From: Arthrobacter alpinus
Lineage (GTDB): Bacteria; Actinomycetota; Actinomycetes; Actinomycetales; Micrococcaceae
Direction of reading: 5' to 3'
Assembly (NCBI RefSeq): GCF_900105965.1
Contig: NZ_FNTV01000001.1
Coordinates: forward strand, 1,302,001-1,366,000
Length of the DNA stretch: 64,000 nucleotides
In this document: piece by piece, positions 9,050 to 17,082 of the stretch
Position numbering within the stretch: the first letter of the stretch is position 1
Layout of the letters: each line of letters starts with the position of its first letter
Position numbers and translations under genes: made by a program
The notes under the pieces: generated by a model
Told to the model about the DNA's origin: nothing
Databases searched by the model: none
Seen by the model: only the letters and a program-made list of their open reading frames with translations

Positions 9050-9951
9050 CGCTGCCCCAACTCGACGCCTTCGGTGCGCCAGCCGTGCCCAGCGGGGTTG
9101 CCGTGCTGGGCATCCCGGCCAGCATCGGACAACTGACGGCCTATCACGCGCAAGCCGTGGGGGAGCCGCGCGGGACCGTGCTCTTTGTGCCCGGGTTCAC
9201 CGGGTCAAAGGAGGACTTCCGTGATTTCCTGCCACTGCTGTCCGCCCTGGGCTGGGACGTATGGGCCTACAGCCAACGTGGCCAAGGGGATTCGGTGGGG
9301 CCTGTTGGCGCCGGGAATTACTCCCTGGAGCTCTTCGCCGCCGATGTTTTCGAGGTCGCGGCGATCGTCGGCAATGGTGCACCCGTGCACCTGCTTGGGC
9401 ACAGCTTTGGCGGAATCGTTGCACCAGAGGCGGTGATCGCCCACCCCGAGGCGTTCCTGAGCCTCACCGTGCTCTGTTCCGGTCCGAACGGCTGGGCGGG
9501 CAGGCATGCAGAGACGAGCGAGATACTCGCCGAAGGCGGAAGCATGGGGCTGTGGAACCGCAACAACCCGCACACAGTCGGGCAGGCCGACGAGCTGTTG
9601 ACCCCCGACATGGCCTTCCTGCGCCTTCGTGCGGCGCGCACCTCGAGTGACAACTTGCGCGCCGGTGCCTACATTCTGCGCACCCACGTCGACAGGAGTG
9701 TCGAGATTGCCGCCGCGGGGTTGCCTGTGCTCATTGCACACGGCGAGTTCGACGACGCGTGGCCCATCGAGGCGCAGCGTGCCATGGCCGTCCGCATCGG
9801 GGCCGACTACCAGGTGATTCCCGGCGGGGCACACTCTCCGCAGCTGGAAGCACCCGGGGCAACCGTCGCAATTCTTGACCGGTTTTGGGCGAACCACCAG
9901 CCTGCCATCGGCACAGCAGAACTTCAATCCACACAGCAATACAAGGAGTAA
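9046..9951 (+). CDS. Alpha/beta hydrolase
   Basis: Serine hydrolase of 301 residues without a signal peptide, so cytosolic. The nucleophile elbow is GHSFGG with Ser120. The oxyanion-side strand FVPGFTGSKEDF lies at 48-58. A likely acid is the Asp pair in GEFDDAW near residue 230, and the catalytic His is in PGGAHSPQLEAP near the C-terminus. It is translationally coupled to the transporter ATPase and sits one base before the beta-glucosidase. It may remove an acyl or ester decoration from the imported glycoside before the sugar is cleaved; this role is inferred from position only. Confidence 0.85.
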   Translation: MTLPQLDAFGAPAVPSGVAVLGIPASIGQLTAYHAQAVGEPRGTVLFVPGFTGSKEDFRDFLPLLSALGWDVWAYSQRGQGDSVGPVGAGNYSLELFAADVFEVAAIVGNGAPVHLLGHSFGGIVAPEAVIAHPEAFLSLTVLCSGPNGWAGRHAETSEILAEGGSMGLWNRNNPHTVGQADELLTPDMAFLRLRAARTSSDNLRAGAYILRTHVDRSVEIAAAGLPVLIAHGEFDDAWPIEAQRAMAVRIGADYQVIPGGAHSPQLEAPGATVAILDRFWANHQPAIGTAELQSTQQYKE

Positions 9952-9952
9952 C

Positions 9953-11134
9953 ATGCTCACCTTTCCAGACGGATTTTTGTGGGGTGCTGCAACGGCGGCC
10001 CACCAGATCGAGGGCAACAACGTCAACAGCAACTGGTGGACCATGGAGCACGCCGCAGGCTCCAACATCGTGGAGCCGAGCGGCGACGCCATGGACAGCT
10101 ACCACCGCTACCGTGAAGACATGCGTCTGCTGGCCGATGCCGGACTTAACTCCTACCGTTTCAGCATCGAGTGGGCGCGCATCGAGCCGGAGCGGGGCTT
10201 CGTGTCCAGGGCGGAGATTGACCACTATCGCCGCATGGTGGACGCCGCCCACGAGTTTGGGCTCAAGCCAACGGTCACGCTCATGCATTTCACCGTTCCA
10301 CAGTGGATGCACAACGACGGCTTCTGGCGAGCCGACGACGCCGCGGATCTCTTTGCCCGCTACACCGAATCAATCCTGCCCATTGTTTCCGATGGTGTGG
10401 ACCACGTCTGCACCATCAACGAACCGAACATCGCGGCCATGCTGGCCGGAGGAGAGGACGCGGCCAACCTCGTCGCCTACGGGCTGCCCAACCCCGATCT
10501 GGGGGTCGCGGACGCACTGCTCGAGTCGCACAAACGCTCACGCGAGGTTCTTTCAAGCGTCCCGGGCCTGAAAACAGGCTGGACCGTGGCCACGCAGGCC
10601 TTCCACTCCACCGGCGAGCCGGGTGCTGATGAGAAGTTGCACGACTACGGATACCCGCGCGACGACTGGTACCTCGAACAGTCCGCCGGGGATGACTTCG
10701 TCGGTGTGCAGGCGTATACGCGGACCTTCATCGGACCGAACGGCCCGCTTCCGGTTGCCGACGACGTCGAGACAACGCTCACCGGCTGGGAGTTCTTCCC
10801 CCAGGCACTCGAACTCGGCGTGCGCAGCGCGTGGGAACTGAGCGGGGGCGTGCCCGTGATCGTGACGGAGAACGGGATCGCCACCGCCGATGACACTCGC
10901 CGCATCGCGTACACGGATTGCGCGCTGCGCGGTCTGCATGCCGCCATGTCCGACGGCGTGGAGGTGCTGGGCTACCAGCATTGGAGTGCCCTGGACAACT
11001 ACGAATGGGCGAGCGGCTTCCGCCCAACGTTCGGGCTCATCGCCGTCGACCGGGAAACTTTCGTGCGCACACCAAAGCCCAGCCTCGGCTGGCTGGGCAA
11101 CGTGGCCAAGGCGAACGGACTGCCGGGCGCGTAG
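9953..11134 (+). CDS. GH1 family beta-glucosidase
   Basis: Retaining beta-glycosidase of glycoside hydrolase family 1, 393 residues, cytosolic. It opens with the family signature FPDGFLWGAATAAHQIEG and has the acid/base Glu157 in TINEPN and the nucleophile Glu306 in IVTENG. The aglycone-side YQHWSALDNYEWASGF block near residues 341-356 is intact. At 393 residues it is shorter than the usual 440-480, mainly through short loops in the middle. ATG 9953 has AGGAG just upstream and gives the canonical start. It is the last gene of the LacI-controlled operon and probably hydrolyses the glycoside brought in by the Opp-type importer. Confidence 0.92.
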   Translation: MLTFPDGFLWGAATAAHQIEGNNVNSNWWTMEHAAGSNIVEPSGDAMDSYHRYREDMRLLADAGLNSYRFSIEWARIEPERGFVSRAEIDHYRRMVDAAHEFGLKPTVTLMHFTVPQWMHNDGFWRADDAADLFARYTESILPIVSDGVDHVCTINEPNIAAMLAGGEDAANLVAYGLPNPDLGVADALLESHKRSREVLSSVPGLKTGWTVATQAFHSTGEPGADEKLHDYGYPRDDWYLEQSAGDDFVGVQAYTRTFIGPNGPLPVADDVETTLTGWEFFPQALELGVRSAWELSGGVPVIVTENGIATADDTRRIAYTDCALRGLHAAMSDGVEVLGYQHWSALDNYEWASGFRPTFGLIAVDRETFVRTPKPSLGWLGNVAKANGLPGA

Positions 11135-11345
11135 GCGGTTCTCTGGCTACGCTCTGTTGAGGTTCGAAATACACCAGCCTGAAGCCCCTTCCGGGGATGG
11201 CTAAGGGAACTGTCTACAGGCATTGAATCACCTGCCTTCCTGGATGATTCGGGCGCGCGCTATGTATACGATTCAAGAAGTTGTCCACAGGGCGTTTATC
11301 GGCACCGGCGCCACAACAAAGAACGAGCCTGCAGGTGGTGCCAAG
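11135..11345. other. Intergenic region after the beta-glucosidase
   Basis: About 210 bp with no supported gene. A short CCCC-TTCC-GGGG hairpin at about 11186-11197 could contribute to termination of the glucosidase operon, but it lacks a T tract. Confidence 0.4.
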
Positions 11346-12296
11346 GTGGTTCAAAAGTTACTTCGCATGGAACCAGGGAGGGCTGGAACTACGCGGCAGA
11401 GGGTCAGTGCAGGATTCACGTAACGTGCATCCAATGGCCGGCGGATCAGTTCAAAAAAGCTCCTGCAGCGTATTGACGAACTGGCAATACCGCCAGGATG
11501 GTCGGACGTCTGGATCGCTTCGCAAGGGAATGCACATATTCAGGCCGCGGGGTTGGACGCAGCTGGCCGGACGCAATATCTTTACCACCAGCAATGGAAA
11601 GATGACCGTGACCAGGAAAAATTCATACGTTCCCTTGCGTTCGCCCGGAGATTGCCAACAATCCGGCGCATAGTCACCCGCGACCTGAAACAGGCGGCGG
11701 ACGGTCGACGGCGTGCCCTGGCTGCGGCAAGCCGCATCATTGACCGTGCAGGATTGCGTGTTGGGGGTGCTTCGTGCGCAGAAGAAAACGGCTCCTTCGG
11801 GGTAGCAACCCTGCAACGGCGTCACGTCATCGCCCACGACCACGGGGTTGAACCGTCGTTTCGGGGTAAATCGGGAGGGGACTGGGGCGTGCAGATCCCC
11901 GATGGGCTGCTGGGGGACCACCACGCCTTTATTCCACGATATCCGCGGGCAGGGCCGGCTCTCAGCGTAGAAATACATGAGGGCCGGTGCAAGTTCTGGG
12001 AACCCATTACCGACACTGAAATCAACACCTACCTAGGCAATATTGCCGGGCAAGGATTTACCGCCAAGGACTTCCGCACATGTCAAGGAACGGTTGTTGC
12101 GGCCATATCGCTGGCCCGGTCCCGGCAATCAGAACTCTCATCGGCCGAAGCCGTTGTGGCAGCCGTCGACACCGCTGCAACATGGCTTCACAACACTCCA
12201 AGCATTGCCCGGAGCTCCTAAGTTAATCCCCGCGTGATTGTCCTGTCCCGACAGGGAACCGTGGCAAGTCCCAAACGGCAGCCCGACAGTGGGGTG
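11346..12296 (+). pseudogene. DNA topoisomerase IB, disrupted by two in-frame TAA codons
   Basis: Remnant of a eukaryote/poxvirus-like type IB topoisomerase, an enzyme that relaxes DNA through a tyrosine-DNA intermediate. One reading frame carries the family blocks in order: an N-terminal LLRMEPGRAG...GFT block, LLQRIDELAIPPGWSDVWI, LDAAGRTQYLYHQQW, KFIRSLAFARRLP, ENGSFGVATLQRRHV, TDTEINTYLGN, GFTAKDFRT and NTPSIARSS, then VNPRVIVL. The frame is broken by TAA at 11421-11423, where the family has Tyr in GF-x-Y. It is broken again by TAA at 12219-12221, exactly where the catalytic Tyr of the SY-x-x-PRV motif belongs. Other tyrosine codons are intact. Start and end are approximate. The 222-residue open frame between the stops lacks both the N-terminal domain and the nucleophile, so I treat the locus as non-functional. 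Confidence 0.85.
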
Positions 12297-12329
12297 CCGG
12301 AGCGTTGTTCTGGACCTATGCTGTGGATC

Positions 12330-12842
12330 ATGGGAACTTTCGCTCAGCAAGACAGCCCCGACGCCGACCATCGACGCGGGGAGGGGGTAAGCGATGCCAC
12401 GGTGAAAGCATTGGGGAAACTTTCTGAAGCCCTCGAAGTGGTGGAGCATGCCAGGGGACTCCTTTATGGCTTTCATCGGTTGACGGGCAAAGCTGACCTG
12501 ACGTTGGGTGAGGCCGTGACAATGCTTCGTGACGCTGGCCATGAACAGCAGGCCGAAGATCTCGAGCAACGCATCCTTGGCCGGAACGTCATTAGCGGGC
12601 GCTGGACCTTCCAGATAGTTGAAGACTATGACGATGGGTATTACGCCGAGTTCAAGGAAGCCGAGAATCAAGTGCGTCAAGTGCTTGCTGACGGCAAGCG
12701 CCACTTGTTTGAGGCGGAGATGAAAGAAGATAGAAGGACCCACGGGCTGGCCCACCATGAGGCGTTGCCAGCAGAGGACCCAGACCCATATGGAGGCTCT
12801 GATGTCAGCTCAATCGCTCCTATTGACCCTAAATTGGCATGA
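12330..12842 (+). CDS. Conserved hypothetical protein (actinobacterial, unknown function)
   Basis: Predicted soluble acidic protein of 170 residues, with no signal peptide or membrane segment. Residues 25-60 form a helical stretch (ALGKLSEALEVVEHARGLLYGFHRLTG). A well-conserved looking middle follows (GRWTFQIVEDYDDGYYAEFKEAE), then a His/Glu-rich tail (HLFEAEMKEDRRTHGLAHHEA). I recognise the pattern as a family found in many Arthrobacter relatives, but it has no function known to me. ATG 12330 is my choice; ATG 12318 or GTG 12234, in the same frame, are alternatives, although 12234 would run into the topoisomerase remnant. A weak inverted repeat with TTTCTT at 12846-12873 may terminate it. 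Confidence 0.7.
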   Translation: MGTFAQQDSPDADHRRGEGVSDATVKALGKLSEALEVVEHARGLLYGFHRLTGKADLTLGEAVTMLRDAGHEQQAEDLEQRILGRNVISGRWTFQIVEDYDDGYYAEFKEAENQVRQVLADGKRHLFEAEMKEDRRTHGLAHHEALPAEDPDPYGGSDVSSIAPIDPKLA

Positions 12843-12927
12843 TGCCAGCAACGCCTTGGCGTGGCTTTCTTAATGCATGGAACTTGCTAGGCTCGAGCTC
12901 CACACCCTTTTTTACTGGAAGCCTCAA

Positions 12928-13959
12928 ATGCCACAGTGCACCACGGCAGAACTGGGAGAACGTAGATTGGCTAGTCAGGGAACGCTCACTCCATTTATCA
13001 CTCCAACGGTTAAGATCAACCGCCTTTTTGAATCTCCCCATATCGAGATTTATGCCAAGCTTGATTTGCTCCAACTGGCCGGCAGCACCAAGGAGAGGAC
13101 GGCGAACGGCCTGATTGAGGAGCTTTTTAGTTCGGGCAAGCTCCGAACCGGAGGCATGATTGTTGAATCGACCTCCGGGAATCTGGGCATAGCCTTGGCC
13201 CGACAGTGCGTAGTACGCGGAGTCAACTTCATTGCAGTGGTTGACGAGAATGCCAATCCGATTGCCTTGGAACTAATGCAGGCCTATGGGGCAACCATCA
13301 ATCGTGTGGAGACACCCGCGGATGGGAATAAACTCGCCGCTCGCCGCCGTCGAGTCAACGAACTGCTGGAGCAGAATCTCGGATCCGTGACCACCAATCA
13401 ATATGGATCCTTCGCCAATCCGCGCGCACACTGCAACTCCACCATGCCTGAGATTATCGCAGGATCCGGCGGCAACTTGGACTATCTTTTCGTTGCCACC
13501 AGCACCACCGGTACCCTCCTTGGCTGTCAGCAGTACATCCGTAAACATGGGCTGGATACCAAAATAGTTGCAGTGGACTCCGTGGGTTCGGTTTTGTTTG
13601 GTGGAACCGCTGGAACTCGGCACCTTCCGGGGCTCGGCGCCGGCATAGTCCCCGAACTTGCCGCAAGTGCGGAACCAGACCTGGTTGTCCAGATCGAAGA
13701 AATGGATATGGTGCGCGGTTGCAGGCTCCTTGCCCGCCGTGAGGGAATCCTGGCTGGCGCGTCAACAGGCGCCATTGTCTCCGCGATGGAAAAACTCCTG
13801 CCCAAGCTGAGAGAGGGATCCCGTCTTGCTTTCATGGTTCATGATTCGGGCGTGCCATATCTGCAAACTGTCTACAACGACCAGTGGGTCCGCACCAACT
13901 TGAACTCTGACTCAAATATGGAGACCCTCGTCGAAGTTGACGAGCTTTCGGATCAATGA
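12928..13959 (+). CDS. SbnA/Y4xP-like PLP-dependent cysteine synthase family enzyme
   Basis: Fold-type II PLP enzyme. SbnA of the staphyloferrin B pathway joins O-phosphoserine and glutamate to make a diaminopropionate precursor, and this protein resembles that branch and rhizobial Y4xP. Counting from ATG 12928 (GGAAG upstream; 343 residues) the PLP lysine is Lys55 in GSTKERTANG, the substrate loop is STSGNLGIA (81-89), and the phosphate loop is STTGTLLG. ATG 12877 would add 17 residues but has no Shine-Dalgarno. There is no adjacent SbnB homologue; instead it overlaps an FAD/NAD(P) protein gene by 4 bp (ATGA at 13956). Codon use is somewhat less GC-biased than in neighbours. The substrate is unproven; ordinary cysteine synthase activity is possible but unlikely in this context. 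Confidence 0.82.
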   Translation: MPQCTTAELGERRLASQGTLTPFITPTVKINRLFESPHIEIYAKLDLLQLAGSTKERTANGLIEELFSSGKLRTGGMIVESTSGNLGIALARQCVVRGVNFIAVVDENANPIALELMQAYGATINRVETPADGNKLAARRRRVNELLEQNLGSVTTNQYGSFANPRAHCNSTMPEIIAGSGGNLDYLFVATSTTGTLLGCQQYIRKHGLDTKIVAVDSVGSVLFGGTAGTRHLPGLGAGIVPELAASAEPDLVVQIEEMDMVRGCRLLARREGILAGASTGAIVSAMEKLLPKLREGSRLAFMVHDSGVPYLQTVYNDQWVRTNLNSDSNMETLVEVDELSDQ

Positions 13960-15599
13960 TTCGACTTGCCGTGATTGGCGGCGGGCCCAAAAGCCTGTTC
14001 GCCCTCCTTGCGCTCAATGACCTCCTGGATCCGACTGTTGCCGGACACATCACAGTGGACGTTTACGATCCCTTGCCACCAGGTTCTGGAAGTGTGTGGC
14101 GGAATGATCAACCCGACGCCCTCCGATTGAATGTCAACGCTGGCGCAGTAGATGCATCATCATCGATCAACAGCGAAAATTTCGCACAGTGGGTGAACCG
14201 CGTGGCGCCGGAAATGTCTAGGGACAAGTATCCGCCACGGGCGCTGGTGGGCCGGTACCTGCGCGAACAGTTCCAACTGCTGACTCGGTTTGGGAAGTTA
14301 TCGGTTGCCCATGCCCCATTCGTTGTAAAGGGGGTAGTGCGAGAAGGCGCCCATTGGTGTGTCTGCGGACCATTCGGCACCCGCAACTACGATGAGGTGC
14401 TCTTAGCCACGGGACATGGACTATCCGGGGCTGTTCCGCGGGAACCGCTAGCCGGTGCGGTTAACAAGCAACCCCTTATCGGTGACTACGCCTCACTTTC
14501 ACTGGCGGAGATACCCCCTGGGGCCACTGTTCGGATCCGCGGTGCCGCGCTGACAGCCTACGATGTGGCCCTGTTGCTCACTGAAGGCCGAGGCGGGTTC
14601 TGGCAACATGACAAGGGCCGTAGTCCGGAACAGCCGGATTTGCACTACATGGCCAGTGGGCGTGAGCCGAGGCGAATCACTCTTACCTCCAGAAGCGGAA
14701 TCCTCATGGACCCCAAAAGCGAGAAGAATCCGGCGGAGATTTCTGCCAACCTGGAGCAATACAGGCAGGATCTGCGTAAGTGGGCCAGTCAGGTCCGAGA
14801 AAACCCGCACGACGACGGTGGCCTCTTAGGCATGTGGGCAATCCTGCTCCAATGCGCCCAAGAATGCGCCCGGCTCTTGGGCTCAACGGTGACCCCGCTT
14901 TCTCTGTGGCGCACAGCGTTGACGGGACTCTCCGTCAACGCTGTTTCCGGTAGTACAAATGCGCCCACGCAATCGGGAGCTGCCGCTGGCCTGAGGCATA
15001 GCCTTGCCGTAAACGGGCGCGATTCTCCGATCACTACGGGCTGGCTTTGGGCCAGAGTCTGGTCGGGGCTATATGCGGAGCTGGTCCATGCCTTGGACCG
15101 GTTGCCACGGAGCACCCGGGCGCGGCGACAATTCCTTCTGGTGGCCCGCAATCTCGAAAGGTTCGCCTTCGGACCCCCTGACCTGACCGCCCGAAAGTTG
15201 GTGGCCCTCTTCGACGCCGGCATTCTCCAACTTGATTCGTCGGCAGAGAATCGAGGAGATGAGATCCTCGTGGATGCCGTGACTCCGGGCCCCGGAGCGC
15301 TTTGGGCGGCCGGCGGCAACCCGAACAGTGATGTGCTCGCGGGACTCTTACAAGCCGGCCAAATCTCGGTTCGGCCCGGTGACCGTGGCCTCTTGACCGA
15401 CCCAGACGGCACATGCGCGGCTCACGACGGCTCACGAAATGAATCACTTGCTGCGGTAGGACGACCAACCGAGGATCCGACGTTGGGCCACGACACGCTC
15501 AATCGTGACCTCCATGGAGAACATCGAAGGTGGGCCCATCGTGTAGCCGGCCGTGTCGTAAACAACGTCGTTGAACAACCTGATCTCGAGGGAGAATGA
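13956..15599 (+). CDS. FAD/NAD(P)-binding protein of the secondary-metabolism type
   Basis: Predicted cytosolic flavoprotein of 547 residues. The N-terminal dinucleotide fold is clear (LAVIGGGPKSLFALLALN, residues 4-21), followed by the long DPLPPGSGSVWRNDQPDALRLN region seen in the FAD-NAD(P)-binding family of lone oxidoreductases. A second ATGHGLSG segment near residue 150 is consistent with the returning FAD strand. The C-terminal part contains GPGALWAAGGNPNSDVLAGLL. Its reaction is unknown. It lies between an SbnA-like synthase and a decarboxylase with 4-bp overlaps on both sides, so it presumably oxidises or hydroxylates the amino-acid-derived intermediate. It is not an SbnB-type (ornithine cyclodeaminase family) enzyme. 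Confidence 0.8.
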   Translation: MIRLAVIGGGPKSLFALLALNDLLDPTVAGHITVDVYDPLPPGSGSVWRNDQPDALRLNVNAGAVDASSSINSENFAQWVNRVAPEMSRDKYPPRALVGRYLREQFQLLTRFGKLSVAHAPFVVKGVVREGAHWCVCGPFGTRNYDEVLLATGHGLSGAVPREPLAGAVNKQPLIGDYASLSLAEIPPGATVRIRGAALTAYDVALLLTEGRGGFWQHDKGRSPEQPDLHYMASGREPRRITLTSRSGILMDPKSEKNPAEISANLEQYRQDLRKWASQVRENPHDDGGLLGMWAILLQCAQECARLLGSTVTPLSLWRTALTGLSVNAVSGSTNAPTQSGAAAGLRHSLAVNGRDSPITTGWLWARVWSGLYAELVHALDRLPRSTRARRQFLLVARNLERFAFGPPDLTARKLVALFDAGILQLDSSAENRGDEILVDAVTPGPGALWAAGGNPNSDVLAGLLQAGQISVRPGDRGLLTDPDGTCAAHDGSRNESLAAVGRPTEDPTLGHDTLNRDLHGEHRRWAHRVAGRVVNNVVEQPDLEGE

Positions 15600-16999
15600 T
15601 GCACGAGAAAATGTTTGGAAGTGCCCGGCTAACTGCACGGCTGGAGCCTTGGATGGAGGAGCTAGTCAACAGCCCGGCTCTCTGCCGTGAACTGGTCAGT
15701 ACATATGGATCTCCCGTGAATCTTCATGAGTTCACCGCACTGGGACGCAACGTTCAGGAGTTGCGCACCGCGGCAGCGGAGCACCACATTGACTTCCAAA
15801 TTTATTTCGCGCGCAAGGCGAATAAGACCATGGCTGCGATCGACCACGCCATCCGGGAGGGATGCGGCGTCGATGTTGCGAGTCTCAATGAGCTGCATCA
15901 ATGCCTTGACCGTGGGGTCCCTGCTGACCGCATAATACTCACCGCGGCAGTGAAGTCAACGGAACTTCTGCAATTGGCCATAGCGTCGCAAGTCACCATC
16001 AGCGTGGATAACCGTGACGAGCTGCGCAACATCATTGACCTGGCCGTTGATTCCATCGACGACGTAACCGTGGCTCTGCGCCTCGCCGTTTCCCATCCTG
16101 CAATCCCGGCCACCCGCTTTGGGTTGATCGCATCCCAGTGGTTGGAAGCTCTGTCCGATGTCGAGATGGGAGCGCGTGTCAGAGTGGCTGGTGTTCACTT
16201 CCACTTGAACGGATACGATGCTGTGGCACGCGCCCATGGCATAACTGAGGCGCTCGGCTTGATTCAGGACTTACGCGACAAGGGCCAAGAACCAACATTT
16301 GTAGACATGGGAGGCGGCATACCCATGTCGTATTTGAGCCACGAATCGCAATGGGAGGATTTCTGGTCATCTCTGGAACAATTGCCGGTCGGTGATGAGA
16401 CCCTAACCTGGAAATCAGACAGGCTCGGTTCATCTGGAGGATCTCCGACGGCCAGTGTTTACCCATACCATCAAGGTCTGGTCCGGGGCGAATGGCTGCG
16501 CCAGATACTTGACTTTGTGCCCGGATCCGGAACAACGTCGATTGGCTCTTCACTTCGGTCTGCTCAGATTCAGCTTCGCTGCGAGCCGGGCAGGTCACTG
16601 CTTGACGGGTGCGGGATGACTCTCGCGGAAGTCGCATTCACAAAGGACCGCAGCGACGGAGTGCCGTTGATTGGCCTTCACATGAATCGAACACAATGCC
16701 GGTCAACATCGGCTGACTTCTTGGTCGACCCTGTGCTGGTTCACGCGGAACATCCGCGCTGGGAGAGAAATTACGGTAGCGGATTTCTTGTGGGGGCATA
16801 CTGCATCGAGGAGGAACTGCTCTTACGACGCCGCTTCGAATTTCCCGCCGGAGTCGGCGCCGGAGACTTTGTTGCCTTCCCGAACACTGCCGGATATCTG
16901 ATGCATATTGTTGAGAGTGCCTCACACCAGCTGCCACTTGCGACAAATATCCAATGGGATGGTGAAGCGTGGAATGTCGACGACATCGACACAAGATAG
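15596..16999 (+). CDS. Y4yA family PLP-dependent decarboxylase
   Basis: Fold-type III (alanine racemase-like) PLP enzyme of 467 residues, related to diaminopimelate/ornithine decarboxylases and to rhizobial Y4yA and SbnH. The PLP lysine is Lys74 in YFARKANKTM. The glycine-rich phosphate site is FVDMGGGIPMSY, and the C-terminal sheet domain carries RCEPGRSLLDGCG. The first ATG overlaps the upstream stop (ATGA); the second ATG, 15599, has better spacing from GGGAG. It probably decarboxylates an amino-acid conjugate made by the two preceding enzymes. The pairing of Y4xP-like and Y4yA-like enzymes also occurs in rhizobia, as far as I recall. Confidence 0.85.
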   Translation: MMHEKMFGSARLTARLEPWMEELVNSPALCRELVSTYGSPVNLHEFTALGRNVQELRTAAAEHHIDFQIYFARKANKTMAAIDHAIREGCGVDVASLNELHQCLDRGVPADRIILTAAVKSTELLQLAIASQVTISVDNRDELRNIIDLAVDSIDDVTVALRLAVSHPAIPATRFGLIASQWLEALSDVEMGARVRVAGVHFHLNGYDAVARAHGITEALGLIQDLRDKGQEPTFVDMGGGIPMSYLSHESQWEDFWSSLEQLPVGDETLTWKSDRLGSSGGSPTASVYPYHQGLVRGEWLRQILDFVPGSGTTSIGSSLRSAQIQLRCEPGRSLLDGCGMTLAEVAFTKDRSDGVPLIGLHMNRTQCRSTSADFLVDPVLVHAEHPRWERNYGSGFLVGAYCIEEELLLRRRFEFPAGVGAGDFVAFPNTAGYLMHIVESASHQLPLATNIQWDGEAWNVDDIDTR

Positions 17000-17082
17000 T
17001 GCGATCTGTCGTTGAGCCACCCGTACCCAACTGTCCAACCCGGTAGGAGAATAGGCGTCTGACTCTGAAGTGAGGGAGATCT

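Noticed and set aside
11223..11423. Short open frame read as an independent small gene
   Set aside because: Its end is in frame with, and has the sequence pattern of, the N-terminus of the disrupted topoisomerase IB; only that part is meaningful.
11346..12296. TAA read as tyrosine (codon reassignment or programmed readthrough)
   Set aside because: Other genes in the window, such as the hydrolase ending at 9951, use TAA as a normal stop, and the genus uses the standard bacterial code; two nonsense mutations are simpler.
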